Positions 14,813-23,491 are shown, numbered from the stretch's first letter. The stretch: 45,912 nt of DNA from an uncultured Actinomycetes bacterium (GCA_903924485.1 CAIYBL010000120.1:1-45912); one strand, 5' to 3'. Notes: a model not told the origin generated them from the letters alone. Numbers and translations are program-made.

Positions 14813-17530
14813 ATGTCTGCCGAGAACTTAGCCGTTGGTGAATTCAACGATGATGCTGAACTTCGTAGCGATGTCCGAAAATTAGGTGACCTCCTTGGCC
14901 AATCGCTGGTGCGACAAGAAGGTGTAGAACTTCTTGAACTCGTAGAAGCCGTACGTAGCGCAGTCCGCGAAGGTGGAGGGGCAGAACTTCTCGCAGGTGT
15001 GAGCGTTGAAGAATCCGTACAGTTGGTGCGAGCATTTAGTACGTATTTCCATTTGGCCAATGTCGCCGAACAAGTTCACCGTTCTCGAATCTTGGCGACT
15101 GCGCGTGCCCAAGGTGGTTCGTGGATTTCTCGTGCAGTGGATAAAATTGTTAGCGCGAAAGAAAGCCCAGTTGCTGGATACGAAATAACGAATGCAGATA
15201 TTGCGCTGTGGCTGGAAGATTTTATGGTGCGACCTGTCTTTACCGCGCACCCTACTGAGGCAGCGCGACGATCGATCCTAGGAAAGCTTGGCCAGATTGC
15301 AGATTTGCTGGATAAAGACCACTCACCTTTACAAGAGCGACGGTTAGAAGAAACCGTAGATCTTCTCTGGCAGACAGATGAATTGCGATTGGGCCAACCA
15401 GAGCCACTTGATGAGGCAATGAACGCGCTCTATTACTTGGATGATCTTTTCCGTCTTACTGTTCCTGAAGTTCTGGATGATTTAGCGCACGAGTTAAAGC
15501 GCTTGGATTTTGAACTCCCACCCACAAGTCGTCCCTTGTCATTTGGAACATGGATCGGTGGAGACCGCGATGGAAATCCAAACGTGACTCCTGAGGTAAC
15601 ACGGCAAACATTGGTCCTACAAGTTGGCCATGCGATTCGTGTAACCCTGTCTGCCATGGATGAGATTCGCCAAATGCTTTCCATATCCACGCGAATTACT
15701 GGAGTCTCCCCCGAACTTCTCGCATCTGTTGAGCAAGACCTTGAGTTGATTCCCGAGATTGAAGCTCGGTATCGACGCATAAATGCTGAGGAGCCCTACC
15801 GACTTAAAGCAACGGCAATCGTCCACCGTTTAAATCTGACCCGCGTTCGCCATGCAAAGGGCGCCGAACATGTTCCACACCGTGACTACAAAGACACTCA
15901 CGAATTACTCTCAGACTTGATGCTCATGCGAGATTCACTCTTTGACCATCGCGGTGAATTAATCGCGACCGGTCTGCTAGAGCGAACTATTCGTACAGTG
16001 GCGGCATTCGGGCTAACTCACGCAACAATGGATGTTCGCGAGCATGCGCAAGTGCATCACCAAGCACTGGCGCAATTCATGGGACCGGAGTATTCAACCT
16101 TGAGTACCAGGCAGCGTACCGGCGTTCTTAATGCTGAACTCGCTAAGCCAAATCACTGTAATCCATCGACACTTGATGCACTTGGGAAGAAAACACTCGA
16201 CACATTCGTAGCAGTGGGCGATCTCATCGATCGCTTTGGGCCAGAAGTCATTGAAACCTACATTGTTTCTATGACAAAGGGCGCGGATGATTTGCTCGGA
16301 GCCGTCGTCCTAGCCAAAGAAGCTGGCCTCATTGATCTTGATAAGTCCATTGCGCGAATTGGTTTTGCACCACTACTTGAGACCGTTGCGGAATTACGAT
16401 CCGCAGATGTCATTCTTGAAGAACTCCTTAGCTGTCTTGAATACCGTCGCGTGCTTAAACTTCGTGGAGACGTTCAAGAAGTGATGCTCGGATATTCAGA
16501 TTCAAATAAAGATGCAGGAATCGCTACAAGCCAATGGGAAATTCATCGGGCGCAAAGGCGCCTCCGCGATATCGCCCTTAAACATGGTGTTAAGTTGCGC
16601 CTCTTCCACGGTCGCGGTGGCTCCGTCGGTCGAGGTGGTGGACCAACGTATGACGCACTAATCGCTCTGCCATGGGGTTCCATTGATGGTCAGATAAAGA
16701 TGACCGAGCAAGGTGAAGTCATCAGTGATAAATATTCCTTGCCCTCCCTTGCAAGAGAGAACATCGAACTCTCACTCGCCGCCGCGCTTGAAGCCACCGT
16801 TCTCAATCGTGGGCCGCGCCAGTCTCCACAAGCTTTGATGCAGTGGAACGACTGCATGGACTTGGTCAGCGAGAGTTCTTTTTCTCGATATCGCGCACTG
16901 ATTGACCATCCTGACCTACCTGCTTATTTCTACGCATCCACACCGGTTGAACAATTGGGTGAACTTTTCTTAGGCTCGCGGCCTTCTCGCCGCCCAGATG
17001 CAAGCATTGGTCTTGAAGGTTTGCGTGCAATTCCTTGGGTATTTGGATGGACGCAATCACGTCAAATTGTTCCTGGTTGGTATGGGGTTGGCAGTGGACT
17101 CAAAGCGGCCAGAGAAGCAGGAAAGAGCGACACCCTTAAACAAATGCTGGGCGAATGGCACTTCTTTAGCACCTTCATTAGCAATGTTGAAATGACTTTG
17201 GCTAAGACGGATATGGAAATGGCTGAGCGCTATGTTTCGCGCCTTGTTCCAGCAGAGCTACAGCATTTCTTAAAAACCATCAAGGAAGAATTTGAATTAA
17301 CGAAATCTGAAATTCTTTTGCTCACCGGTGAAAGTACATTCCTGGGCAATCAACCACTTCTTGCCAGAACGTTGCAAGTTCGCGATGCCTATCTTGCGCC
17401 ATTGCATTTACTTCAAGTTAATCTTTTAGAACGTGTACGTGAGGCGGGCGAAAATGCTGATCCGTTATTGCGAAGAGCCCTACTGCTCACCATTAACGGT
17501 GTAGCAGCAGGGCTTCGCAATACAGGTTGA
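14813..17530 (+). CDS. ppc: Phosphoenolpyruvate carboxylase
   Basis: At 905 aa this is a full-length PEPC, which fixes bicarbonate on PEP to give oxaloacetate and refill the TCA cycle. The catalytic His motif VFTAHPTEAARRS lies near residue 144, the GYSDSNKDAG motif near 560, and the glycine loop FHGRGGSVGRGGGP near 600. The invariant C-terminal end NGVAAGLRNTG is complete. The ATG has no ribosome site but a well-spaced -10 hexamer, so translation is probably leaderless. The last codons contain a remarkable 49-nt hairpin. It converges on trpB2 with a 13-nt gap. Confidence 0.96.
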   Translation: MSAENLAVGEFNDDAELRSDVRKLGDLLGQSLVRQEGVELLELVEAVRSAVREGGGAELLAGVSVEESVQLVRAFSTYFHLANVAEQVHRSRILATARAQGGSWISRAVDKIVSAKESPVAGYEITNADIALWLEDFMVRPVFTAHPTEAARRSILGKLGQIADLLDKDHSPLQERRLEETVDLLWQTDELRLGQPEPLDEAMNALYYLDDLFRLTVPEVLDDLAHELKRLDFELPPTSRPLSFGTWIGGDRDGNPNVTPEVTRQTLVLQVGHAIRVTLSAMDEIRQMLSISTRITGVSPELLASVEQDLELIPEIEARYRRINAEEPYRLKATAIVHRLNLTRVRHAKGAEHVPHRDYKDTHELLSDLMLMRDSLFDHRGELIATGLLERTIRTVAAFGLTHATMDVREHAQVHHQALAQFMGPEYSTLSTRQRTGVLNAELAKPNHCNPSTLDALGKKTLDTFVAVGDLIDRFGPEVIETYIVSMTKGADDLLGAVVLAKEAGLIDLDKSIARIGFAPLLETVAELRSADVILEELLSCLEYRRVLKLRGDVQEVMLGYSDSNKDAGIATSQWEIHRAQRRLRDIALKHGVKLRLFHGRGGSVGRGGGPTYDALIALPWGSIDGQIKMTEQGEVISDKYSLPSLARENIELSLAAALEATVLNRGPRQSPQALMQWNDCMDLVSESSFSRYRALIDHPDLPAYFYASTPVEQLGELFLGSRPSRRPDASIGLEGLRAIPWVFGWTQSRQIVPGWYGVGSGLKAAREAGKSDTLKQMLGEWHFFSTFISNVEMTLAKTDMEMAERYVSRLVPAELQHFLKTIKEEFELTKSEILLLTGESTFLGNQPLLARTLQVRDAYLAPLHLLQVNLLERVREAGENADPLLRRALLLTINGVAAGLRNTG
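17470..17518. terminator. Long hairpin inside the ppc C-terminal codons, between convergent genes
   Basis: The stem is GCGAA/TTCGC, GCCCT/AGGGC, CTGCT/AGCAG and CACC/GGTG, with one 2-nt bulge (GA), an A-C and a C-T interruption, and an ATTAAC loop. On the minus strand the A-C position becomes a G-T wobble, so the hairpin is stronger downstream of trpB2. It ends 12 nt before the ppc stop and 26 nt past the trpB2 stop. No T run follows in either direction, so it may be a weak bidirectional terminator or an RNA stabiliser. Confidence 0.5.
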
Positions 17531-17543
17531 GCTCTTTATAGAG

Positions 17544-18911
17544 TTACTTAATAACTGGAACGCTCTTCATAGCTTCTTGGATGGAATCCTCTGACAACGC
17601 ATGATCGCTCATGTCGCCGCTAAGGAATGCATCGTAGGCAGCTAAGTCGAAGTGACCATGACCGCAGAGTGCAGTAAGAAGTACGCGCTCCTCGCCCGTC
17701 TCCTTGCATTCATTGGCTTGGCGAATAATTTCGGCAAGGGCATGTGTTGGTTCTGGGGCAGGAACGATTCCCTCGGTTCGAGCGAACTGAACTCCGGCTG
17801 CAAAGCAATCGAGTTGTCCCACTGCAACAGCATCCATAAGTCCGAGTTCATACACATGCGAAATCAATGGAGCCATTCCGTGATAGCGAAGGCCACCTGC
17901 GTGAATTGGATCTGGTACAAAATCATGACCCAATGTGTGCATTTTCATCAACGGTGTCATGCCAGCAGTGTCACCGAAGTCGTAGCGGTATTCACCGCGC
18001 GTGAGTGATGGGCAGGATGCAGGTTCTGCTCCGCGAATCTTGGTGGTCTTTCCCTTTGTAAGATTTTCACGAATGAACGGGAAGGCCAGTCCAGCAAAGT
18101 TTGAACCGCCGCCGGTGCAACCGACAACAACATCTGGATAGTCCCCAACTTTGGCAAACTGCTTCAAAGCTTCCTCGCCAATGATTGTTTGGTGAAGAAG
18201 AACGTGGTTGAGCACACTACCGAGTGCGTAATTAACTGCTGGATCTTGTGCTGCAACCTCGACCGCTTCACTAATTGCAATTCCGAGGGATCCCGTGTGA
18301 TTTGGGTTCTTAGCCAACTGATCGCGACCAGCCTGTGTGAGTTCAGATGGTGAACGATGCACAGTGGCACCGAATAGTTCCATCATCAAACGACGATATG
18401 GCTTCTGATCATAAGAAGCACCTACCTGCCATACCTCAAGGTCCATTCCAAAGAGCGCGCATGCAAATGCAAGTGCTGTACCCCATTGGCCTGCGCCAGT
18501 TTCAGTTGTGAGTTTTCTAATTCCAGCTTGGTGATTGTAATAAGCCTGAGGTACTGCAGTGTTTGGCTTATGTGATCCTGCGGGGCTTACGCCTTCGTAC
18601 TTATAGTAAATACGAGCAGGAGTTCCCAAAGCCTTTTCTAAATTGTGTGCGCGAAAGAGTGGAGATGGACGCCATAAGCGATAAATCTCTTGCACCGCTT
18701 CTGGAATATCAATGTAACGCTCTGTCGTGACCTCTTGCATAATCAATTCCATTGGGAACAATGCAGAAAGCGCTTCAGGTCCAATAGGTTCGTGGGTGCC
18801 AGGATGAAGTGGCGGTGGTGGTGGCGATGGCAAATCAGCGATCAAGTTGTACCACTGAGTTGGCATTTCGGATTCATCTAGAAGGATTTTGTGATCTTTG
18901 CGTGAAGTCAT
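17544..18911 (-). CDS. trpB2: TrpB2-type tryptophan synthase beta-like protein
   Basis: This PLP enzyme has the TrpB2 subgroup hallmarks: a long N-terminal region with PTQWYNL and a proline run ([10 protein letters not shown]), [12 protein letters not shown], the PLP lysine in GSHKPNTA near residue 115, [11 protein letters not shown], and the phosphate-binding loop [12 protein letters not shown]. TrpB2 makes tryptophan from serine and indole, with poor or no dependence on TrpA; no trpA is nearby. The track start (18932) is a TTG; the ATG at 18911 has a TAAACT hexamer seven bases upstream and is preferred, giving 455 aa. The proline run would call for EF-P during translation. Confidence 0.9.
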   Translation of the reverse strand: MTSRKDHKILLDESEMPTQWYNLIADLPSPPPPPLHPGTHEPIGPEALSALFPMELIMQEVTTERYIDIPEAVQEIYRLWRPSPLFRAHNLEKALGTPARIYYKYEGVSPAGSHKPNTAVPQAYYNHQAGIRKLTTETGAGQWGTALAFACALFGMDLEVWQVGASYDQKPYRRLMMELFGATVHRSPSELTQAGRDQLAKNPNHTGSLGIAISEAVEVAAQDPAVNYALGSVLNHVLLHQTIIGEEALKQFAKVGDYPDVVVGCTGGGSNFAGLAFPFIRENLTKGKTTKIRGAEPASCPSLTRGEYRYDFGDTAGMTPLMKMHTLGHDFVPDPIHAGGLRYHGMAPLISHVYELGLMDAVAVGQLDCFAAGVQFARTEGIVPAPEPTHALAEIIRQANECKETGEERVLLTALCGHGHFDLAAYDAFLSGDMSDHALSEDSIQEAMKSVPVIK

Positions 18912-18918
18912 GGCGGTG

Positions 18919-18924
18919 AGTTTA
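18919..18924 (-). promoter_or_regulatory. Candidate -10 element for leaderless trpB2
   Basis: TAAACT (minus strand) is followed by seven bases and the ATG at 18911. There is no ribosome site. It supports the downstream ATG over the TTG in the ORF track. Confidence 0.4.
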
Positions 18925-18961
18925 TTGCCCAAACTCGGGTGCGTCTAGAGATATTCCAATC

Positions 18962-19537
18962 TCAGATATTAAAGTTTTGCTGCGTGATTTCTAGCCCATT
19001 CGTTATCAATGACTCCACGGCATCGCAGCCACGATCGATGAACTCATCGAGTGATTTCCGCTCGGCGCTAGCAAATTGCTTGAGGACGAAATCACCAGGA
19101 TCTTGTTGGCCTTGGGGGCGACCGATGCCCATTCTGATTCGAAAATACTCAGGAGTGCCAAAAACTGAGGTCAGCGATTTCAATCCGTTGTGGCCATTAT
19201 CGCCACCTGCAACTTTGGTGCGGATTGCGCCGAAAGGAATATCAAGTTCGTCATGAATCACAATCATTTGTGATGGCGGAACTTTATAGAAGGCTGCCAG
19301 AGCGCTAATTGGCCCACCAGATTCGTTCATATAACTTCGCGACTTGGCCACGATTATTGAGGCAGCATTGATTCCCACCCCGATTTTAAATGCGGCAGCT
19401 TCGGTCCGTGATTTGTGAGTACTCCACTTGGCGCTGTGGCGCGTTGCTAAACGATCAACAACCATTTGCCCAATGTTGTGCCGGGTTGCGGCATAGTCAT
19501 CACCAGGATTGCCTAAACCCACAATCAACCAGACCAT
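18962..19537 (-). CDS. pth: Peptidyl-tRNA hydrolase
   Basis: The 191-aa protein is a standard bacterial Pth, which recycles peptidyl-tRNAs released from stalled ribosomes. VGLGNPGDDYAATRHNIGQM at residues 6-25 contains the catalytic His; SRSYMNESGGPI and VIHDELDIPFGAIRTK are the other conserved blocks, with GGDNGHNGLKSL supplying tRNA-contact residues. It lies 25 nt behind rplY and is the last gene of the glmU-prs-rplY-pth run, as in most actinobacteria. A TACGCT hexamer six bases before the ATG suggests an additional leaderless transcript. Confidence 0.96.
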   Translation of the reverse strand: MVWLIVGLGNPGDDYAATRHNIGQMVVDRLATRHSAKWSTHKSRTEAAAFKIGVGINAASIIVAKSRSYMNESGGPISALAAFYKVPPSQMIVIHDELDIPFGAIRTKVAGGDNGHNGLKSLTSVFGTPEYFRIRMGIGRPQGQQDPGDFVLKQFASAERKSLDEFIDRGCDAVESLITNGLEITQQNFNI

Positions 19538-19543
19538 GGGCCA

Positions 19544-19549
19544 AGCGTA
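19544..19549 (-). promoter_or_regulatory. Candidate -10 element for leaderless pth
   Basis: TACGCT on the minus strand, six bases before the pth ATG, sits inside the 25-nt gap after rplY. No ribosome site is present. It would allow pth expression independent of rplY. Confidence 0.35.
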
Positions 19550-19562
19550 CTTGAGAGACTAG

Positions 19563-20183
19563 TTAAGCATCCTTCTTTTCGGCTGCGGCATCAGCGGCAG
19601 GTGCTGCTGCAGCAGCTGCAGCGGCAGGTGCTTCAACATCATCATGGCTGGAGCGAACTGATAGGTGAACAACAGGCATGCGAGCATCGCTGGCCAATGT
19701 CATTCCCGCAGGCAAAGCAACATCTTCAGCGAAGAGTGTATGTCCAGCAACCATTCCGGTGAGATCCAAGGCAAGGAAGTCAGGAATCGAAGTTGCTTCT
19801 GTCTCAACATCAATTGTGGTGTTCATGTGCTCGAGGATTCCATCACGATCATGCTCGCCCGATGTGTGGATTGGGACAGAGACAACAACGCGCTCTCCGC
19901 GACGGACGATAACGAGGTCAACATGCTCGAGGGTTCCCTTGATTGCATGGCGCACGATGGATTTAGGAAGTGTGAGTTCAGTCTTGCCGTCTACAACGAT
20001 GTCGAGAAGAACGTTGGCGGTCTTGAGTGCAATGCCAAGCTCACGTGCAGGCAAAGCCACGTGTGCAGGTTGAGCACCATGCCCGTAGATAACAGCAGGA
20101 ACTAGTCCATCGCGACGTGCGCGACGTGAGGCGCCCTTACCAAATTCAGTACGGGTCACACCATTGATGCTGATCTCGGCCAT
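19563..20183 (-). CDS. rplY: Ribosomal protein L25 / general stress protein Ctc
   Basis: The 206-aa protein is the long Ctc form: an N-terminal 5S-rRNA-binding L25 domain (ISINGVTRTEFGKGASRRARRDGLVPAVIYGHG) to about residue 95, then the TL5 beta domain (VETEATSIPDFLALDLTGM, LPAGMTLASDARMPVVHL), then a tail of alanines ending AAAEKKDA. GGGAG nine bases before the ATG supports the start. It lies 194 nt downstream of prs, a gap holding hairpins, so it can be regulated separately from prs. The alanine tail is low-complexity and probably disordered. Confidence 0.94.
   Translation of the reverse strand: MAEISINGVTRTEFGKGASRRARRDGLVPAVIYGHGAQPAHVALPARELGIALKTANVLLDIVVDGKTELTLPKSIVRHAIKGTLEHVDLVIVRRGERVVVSVPIHTSGEHDRDGILEHMNTTIDVETEATSIPDFLALDLTGMVAGHTLFAEDVALPAGMTLASDARMPVVHLSVRSSHDDVEAPAAAAAAAAPAADAAAEKKDA
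19581..19641. repeat. Low-complexity alanine-codon tract with direct and inverted repeats
   Basis: Inside the rplY 3' end, the 12-mer GCGGCAGGTGCT occurs twice 27 nt apart (19594 and 19621, an in-frame period of nine codons), and GCTGCTGCAGCAGC at 19603-19616 is a perfect palindrome. It encodes the alanine-rich tail and is prone to slippage. Confidence 0.7.
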
Positions 20184-20308
20184 TTTTATCTCCCTGTAAT
20201 TAATCCCAAAAAACCATGCGGTTTCTACACTGTGGTTTCGGATTTAGGTGCGACATGCATTCGTCGACTTTTTCAAGCCGTCGATTACGGTGTAAAACCC
20301 TCGCCGGA

Positions 20309-20324
20309 ACGAGGCAAAGATTAG
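20309..20324 (-). terminator. Hairpin with short T run in the prs-rplY gap
   Basis: On the minus strand CCTCG-TTCCGG-CGAGG is followed by GTTTTA, about 53 nt after the prs stop. It could end prs transcription or act as an attenuator ahead of rplY. The remaining gap (20184-20300) shows no gene. Confidence 0.4.
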
Positions 20325-20351
20325 CCAATTACGCCTATGTAGGGCAAATCC

Positions 20352-20366
20352 GCCTGGAAACCAGGC
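20352..20366 (-). terminator. Short hairpin directly after prs
   Basis: GCCTGG-TTT-CCAGGC (minus strand) is a perfect 6-bp stem 11 nt after the prs TAA. It lacks a T run, so it is more likely a 3' stabiliser or part of a tandem terminator with the hairpin at 20309-20324. Confidence 0.35.
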
Positions 20367-20377
20367 AAAAGATGGGC

Positions 20378-21358
20378 TTAGCTCAGGCCGTCAAAGAGGC
20401 TCGTGACCGATCCATCTTCAAAGACTTCCTTGATGGCTCGGGCAAGCAAAGGAGCAATCGACAAGACGGTGAGACGATCAAAGTAACTTTCTTCAGCAAT
20501 GGGCAAAGTATCTGTAATGACAACTTCGCTTACTCGTGAATTTTTCAATCGCTCAATTGCCGGACCAGACAGAACCGCATGAGTAGCCGCGACAATGACA
20601 TCTCTGGCGCCCTCATTGAAGAGTGCGTCAACAGCCTTCGTGATGGTTCCCGCGGTGTCGATCATGTCGTCTATAACAACGCATGTTTGTCCTTGAACAT
20701 CTCCGACAACTCGACCAGTAACAGATTCATTTGGAATACGTGGGTCGCGAGTCTTGTGAATAAATGCAATCGGGCAGCCACCCAATAAATCAGACCAACG
20801 TTCAGCAACGCGAACGCGACCTGAATCCGGGGAAACAATCGTGAGACGTGATCGATCTACTTTGCTTCCTACGTAGTTTGCCAATAACGGAAGTGCGAAA
20901 AGATGATCCACTGGACCATCAAAGAAACCTTGGATTTGTGAGGTATGAAGGTCAACAACCATTAAACGATCTGCGCCAGCTGTCTTGAAAAGATCCGCCA
21001 TCAATCGAGCAGTGATTGGCTCGCGACCACGGTGCTTTTTATCTTGACGGGCATAACCATAAAAGGGAGCAACAACAGTGATTCGTTTTGCTGATGCGCG
21101 CTTGAGTGCATCCACCATGATGAGTTGTTCCATGATGTGCTTGTTAACAGGGTTGGCATGACTCTGAATAACAAAGGCATCACTGCCTCGAACGCTTTCT
21201 TCAAAGCGAACAAATATTTCACCGTTAGCAAAGTCGTATGCCGATGTTGGCGTAAGTGGGATACCTAACTCTGCGGCAACTTGCTCGGCTAACTCAGGAA
21301 AAGCGCGACCTGAAAATAGACGTAGACGCTTTTCGGAGGCGAGTTTAAGTTCGCTCAT
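20378..21358 (-). CDS. prs: Ribose-phosphate pyrophosphokinase
   Basis: PRPP synthase makes the activated ribose for nucleotides, His and Trp. It shows RLRLFSGRAFPELAEQVA at the start, YARQDKKHRGREPITARL, the ribose/ATP segment DLHTSQIQGFFDGPVDHL, and the PRPP loop VIDDMIDTAGTITKAVDAL. The ORF track starts at 21436 within glmU; the ATG at 21358 overlaps the glmU TGA by four bases (ATGA) and gives the normal 326 aa. The pair glmU-prs is therefore translationally coupled, a common arrangement. Confidence 0.96.
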   Translation of the reverse strand: MSELKLASEKRLRLFSGRAFPELAEQVAAELGIPLTPTSAYDFANGEIFVRFEESVRGSDAFVIQSHANPVNKHIMEQLIMVDALKRASAKRITVVAPFYGYARQDKKHRGREPITARLMADLFKTAGADRLMVVDLHTSQIQGFFDGPVDHLFALPLLANYVGSKVDRSRLTIVSPDSGRVRVAERWSDLLGGCPIAFIHKTRDPRIPNESVTGRVVGDVQGQTCVVIDDMIDTAGTITKAVDALFNEGARDVIVAATHAVLSGPAIERLKNSRVSEVVITDTLPIAEESYFDRLTVLSIAPLLARAIKEVFEDGSVTSLFDGLS

Positions 21359-22788
21359 GAGGTGGATGTCCCTTTCTCGATGCTGGCATTGGCTGCTGCT
21401 GCAGATGAGGTTCCAGCGCGCTTGCGCAGAACCCACCCTAAGACATTTCGTTGCTTTGCCCTGCCAACGCCGATCGCGCCAGCCGGAACATCTTCAGTAA
21501 TTACAGAGCCAGCGGCGGTGTACGCACCATCTCCGATACTCACAGGAGCAACCAGCATGGAGTCGCTACCCACGCGAACATGATCGCCAACACGTGTGTG
21601 ATGCTTATCTACGCCGTCATAATTGACGAAAATAGTAGCGGCGCCGATATTTGTGCCAACGCCGATAGTTGCATCCCCGACGTACGACAAATGTGGAACT
21701 TTAGAACCTACACCTAGCGAGGCATTCTTCATCTCAACAAATGCCCCAGCCCGACTGTCTTTTGCAAGGACTGCGCCAGGGCGCAAGTACGTGAATGGAC
21801 CAACACTGGCACTCTCCCCAATGGTCGCGCCCTTGCAATAGGACTCAACCACGGTCGCGCAACACTCGACGGTGCAATCGACAAGAGTTGTACGTGGCCC
21901 AATGACTGCATTTGCGGCAATTTTCGTTGCACCAGACAACGCCGTTCCTGGGTGAATCGTGGCATCAGGTGCAACTTCAACTGTGACATCAATCCACGTG
22001 GTAGTTGGGTCAATCATTGTGACACCAGATCGCATGAAAGCATCATTTATCTGATCTCGCATAAGTGCTGCGCACTCGGCAAGTTGAACACGATCGTTGA
22101 TACCAAGAATTTCAATAAAATCTGGAGTGAGTACCGGAACAACACGGCCACCATCAGTACGAAGAATTTCAATTACATCGGTCAAGTAGAGCTCGCCTTG
22201 AGCATTTTGACTTGAGAGTCTGCCGATTGCATTGTGGAGCATCGCTAAATCAAAAACATACACACCAGAATTAATCTCATCAATTTCTCTTTCAAGTTCT
22301 GTCGCATCACGTTCTTCGACAATACGTGAGAGATCTCCGTTATCAGTGCGAATAATGCGGCCGTAACCAGTTGGATCTGGATGTTCGGCAGTCAACACAG
22401 TTGCTGCAAAAGATCCGCTCTTGTGTGCTTCAACAAGTTGAGCCATCGTGTTACCCGAGAGCAGTGGCGTATCTCCTGCAACGACCAGGACTGTGCCTGT
22501 TGCCGCAACGCCTTCAAGGGCTAACTGCACTGCATGACCAGTACCGCCGCGACGCTCTTGTAATACTGCAGTGGCGTGTGGGGCAATTTCGCGAAGGTGC
22601 TCGGTGACCAACTCGTGACTAGAACCAACAACGACGCGCACATGTGCCGGTGAGAGAGTGTCAATGGCGCTAACAACATGACCAAGAAGTGAACGTCCTG
22701 CAATGGAATGTAAAACCTTGGGGGTCGAAGATTTCATGCGCGTGCCTTCACCAGCTGCTAACACGATGACGTAATCAACCAGGCTCAA
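21355..22788 (-). CDS. glmU: Bifunctional GlmU (UDP-GlcNAc synthesis)
   Basis: The enzyme acetylates glucosamine-1-phosphate and couples it to UTP for cell-wall precursor synthesis. The N-terminal uridylyltransferase half shows LAAGEGTRMKSSTPKVLHSIAG at about 10-31, VLVVAGDTPLL near 97 and YGRIIR. The C-terminal half is a left-handed beta-helix of hexapeptides, with LSYVGDATIGVGTNIGAA and NYDGVDKHHTRVGDHV carrying the acetyltransferase site. The start is a TTG with GGGAG seven bases upstream. At 477 aa it has normal length. It lies about 60 nt downstream of tRNA-Gln. Confidence 0.96.
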   Translation of the reverse strand: MSLVDYVIVLAAGEGTRMKSSTPKVLHSIAGRSLLGHVVSAIDTLSPAHVRVVVGSSHELVTEHLREIAPHATAVLQERRGGTGHAVQLALEGVAATGTVLVVAGDTPLLSGNTMAQLVEAHKSGSFAATVLTAEHPDPTGYGRIIRTDNGDLSRIVEERDATELEREIDEINSGVYVFDLAMLHNAIGRLSSQNAQGELYLTDVIEILRTDGGRVVPVLTPDFIEILGINDRVQLAECAALMRDQINDAFMRSGVTMIDPTTTWIDVTVEVAPDATIHPGTALSGATKIAANAVIGPRTTLVDCTVECCATVVESYCKGATIGESASVGPFTYLRPGAVLAKDSRAGAFVEMKNASLGVGSKVPHLSYVGDATIGVGTNIGAATIFVNYDGVDKHHTRVGDHVRVGSDSMLVAPVSIGDGAYTAAGSVITEDVPAGAIGVGRAKQRNVLGWVLRKRAGTSSAAAANASIEKGTSTS

Positions 22789-22849
22789 ACTAAGCTCCCG
22801 CCGCTAGCGCTTACCTGCTCTGACTTTACTCGGCTTGGCCATTTTTGCG

Positions 22850-22921
22850 CTCCGCCACCAGGTATCGATCCTGGACCCTGGGCTTCAAAGGCCCATGTGC
22901 TAGCCACTACACAATGGCGGA
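22850..22921 (-). tRNA. tRNA-Gln (UUG)
   Basis: The minus strand folds as TCCGCCA/TGGCGGA with G73, D arm beginning GTGT, anticodon arm TGGGC-CTTTGAA-GCCCA with anticodon TTG, a 4-nt variable loop GGGT, and T arm CCAGG-ATCGATA-CCTGG. It is 72 nt with no encoded CCA. The T loop begins with A instead of the usual T54. G73 fits glutamine identity. It precedes glmU, as in many actinobacteria. Confidence 0.92.
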
Positions 22922-22953
22922 ACCCGTATTCTCCCTCATCCCCAAGGGTGCTT

Positions 22954-22975
22954 ATGACCACTACCGTTGGGTCAT
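22954..22975. promoter_or_regulatory. Inverted repeat ATGACC-N10-GGTCAT, candidate MarR operator
   Basis: Two perfect 6-bp half-sites separated by 10 nt (22 bp overall) lie 23 nt upstream of the MarR-family start and between it and the divergent tRNA-Gln/glmU unit. MarR proteins usually bind such palindromes to repress their own promoter. Confidence 0.45.
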
Positions 22976-22998
22976 GAGATGTGGGAAAGGGGCCCAGA

Positions 22999-23487
22999 AT
23001 GCGCGATGAAGTGGACCGCCTTGTTGCGGCCTGGAAATCCCAGAGGCCAGACCTGGATTTCACCCCTCTTGAGGTCTTGAGCCGCATCACCCGCATCGCT
23101 CGCCACCTAGATATCGCTCGACGTAACGCCTTCGCAGACCTGGATACATGGGGATTTGATGTTCTTGCAGCGCTACGACGGGCCGGTGAGCCTTTTCAAC
23201 TCTCCCCTGGTCAACTCATCCAAGAAACGATGGTGACTAGCGGAACCATGACGAATCGTTTGGATCGCCTTGAGGAAATGGGCGTCATCACTCGCAAAGC
23301 CGATCCTAAAGATGGGCGAGGAAGTTTAGTTTCACTCACCAAAAGTGGGGTCCGAGCCGTTGATCGTGCGATGGAGGATCTCCTTGAAAGAGAACGAGAA
23401 TTTCTTAAGGGCTTAAGCAAGAGTGATCGTGCGGCGCTGGCATCGATGCTCAGCAAACTTGCTGCGCCTTTCGACGAACAAATCTAA
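22999..23487 (+). CDS. MarR family transcriptional regulator
   Basis: The 162-aa protein has the winged-helix MarR core: LTPLEVLSRITRIARHLD-type dimer helix, then the recognition helix with SGTMTNRLDRLEEMGVITRKADPKDGRGS and the wing, then LLEREREFLKGLSKSDRAAL. The family represses or activates genes in response to small phenolic or other ligands; target genes are not evident. The track starts at a GTG (22981), but GGAAAGGGG lies eight bases before the ATG at 22999, which I prefer. It converges with ispE with a 4-nt gap and faces away from tRNA-Gln/glmU. The inverted repeat just upstream suggests autoregulation. Confidence 0.88.
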   Translation: MRDEVDRLVAAWKSQRPDLDFTPLEVLSRITRIARHLDIARRNAFADLDTWGFDVLAALRRAGEPFQLSPGQLIQETMVTSGTMTNRLDRLEEMGVITRKADPKDGRGSLVSLTKSGVRAVDRAMEDLLEREREFLKGLSKSDRAALASMLSKLAAPFDEQI

Positions 23488-23491
23488 GGAT

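Noticed and set aside
14882-15250. 122-aa antisense ORF in ppc, and similar shadows in mfd, rpfI-like and glmU regions
   Set aside because: They lie wholly inside well-identified genes, lack ribosome sites and show no family motifs.
18912-18932. TTG start at 18932 for trpB2
   Set aside because: The ATG at 18911 has a well-placed -10 hexamer and matches family length; the TTG has no ribosome site.
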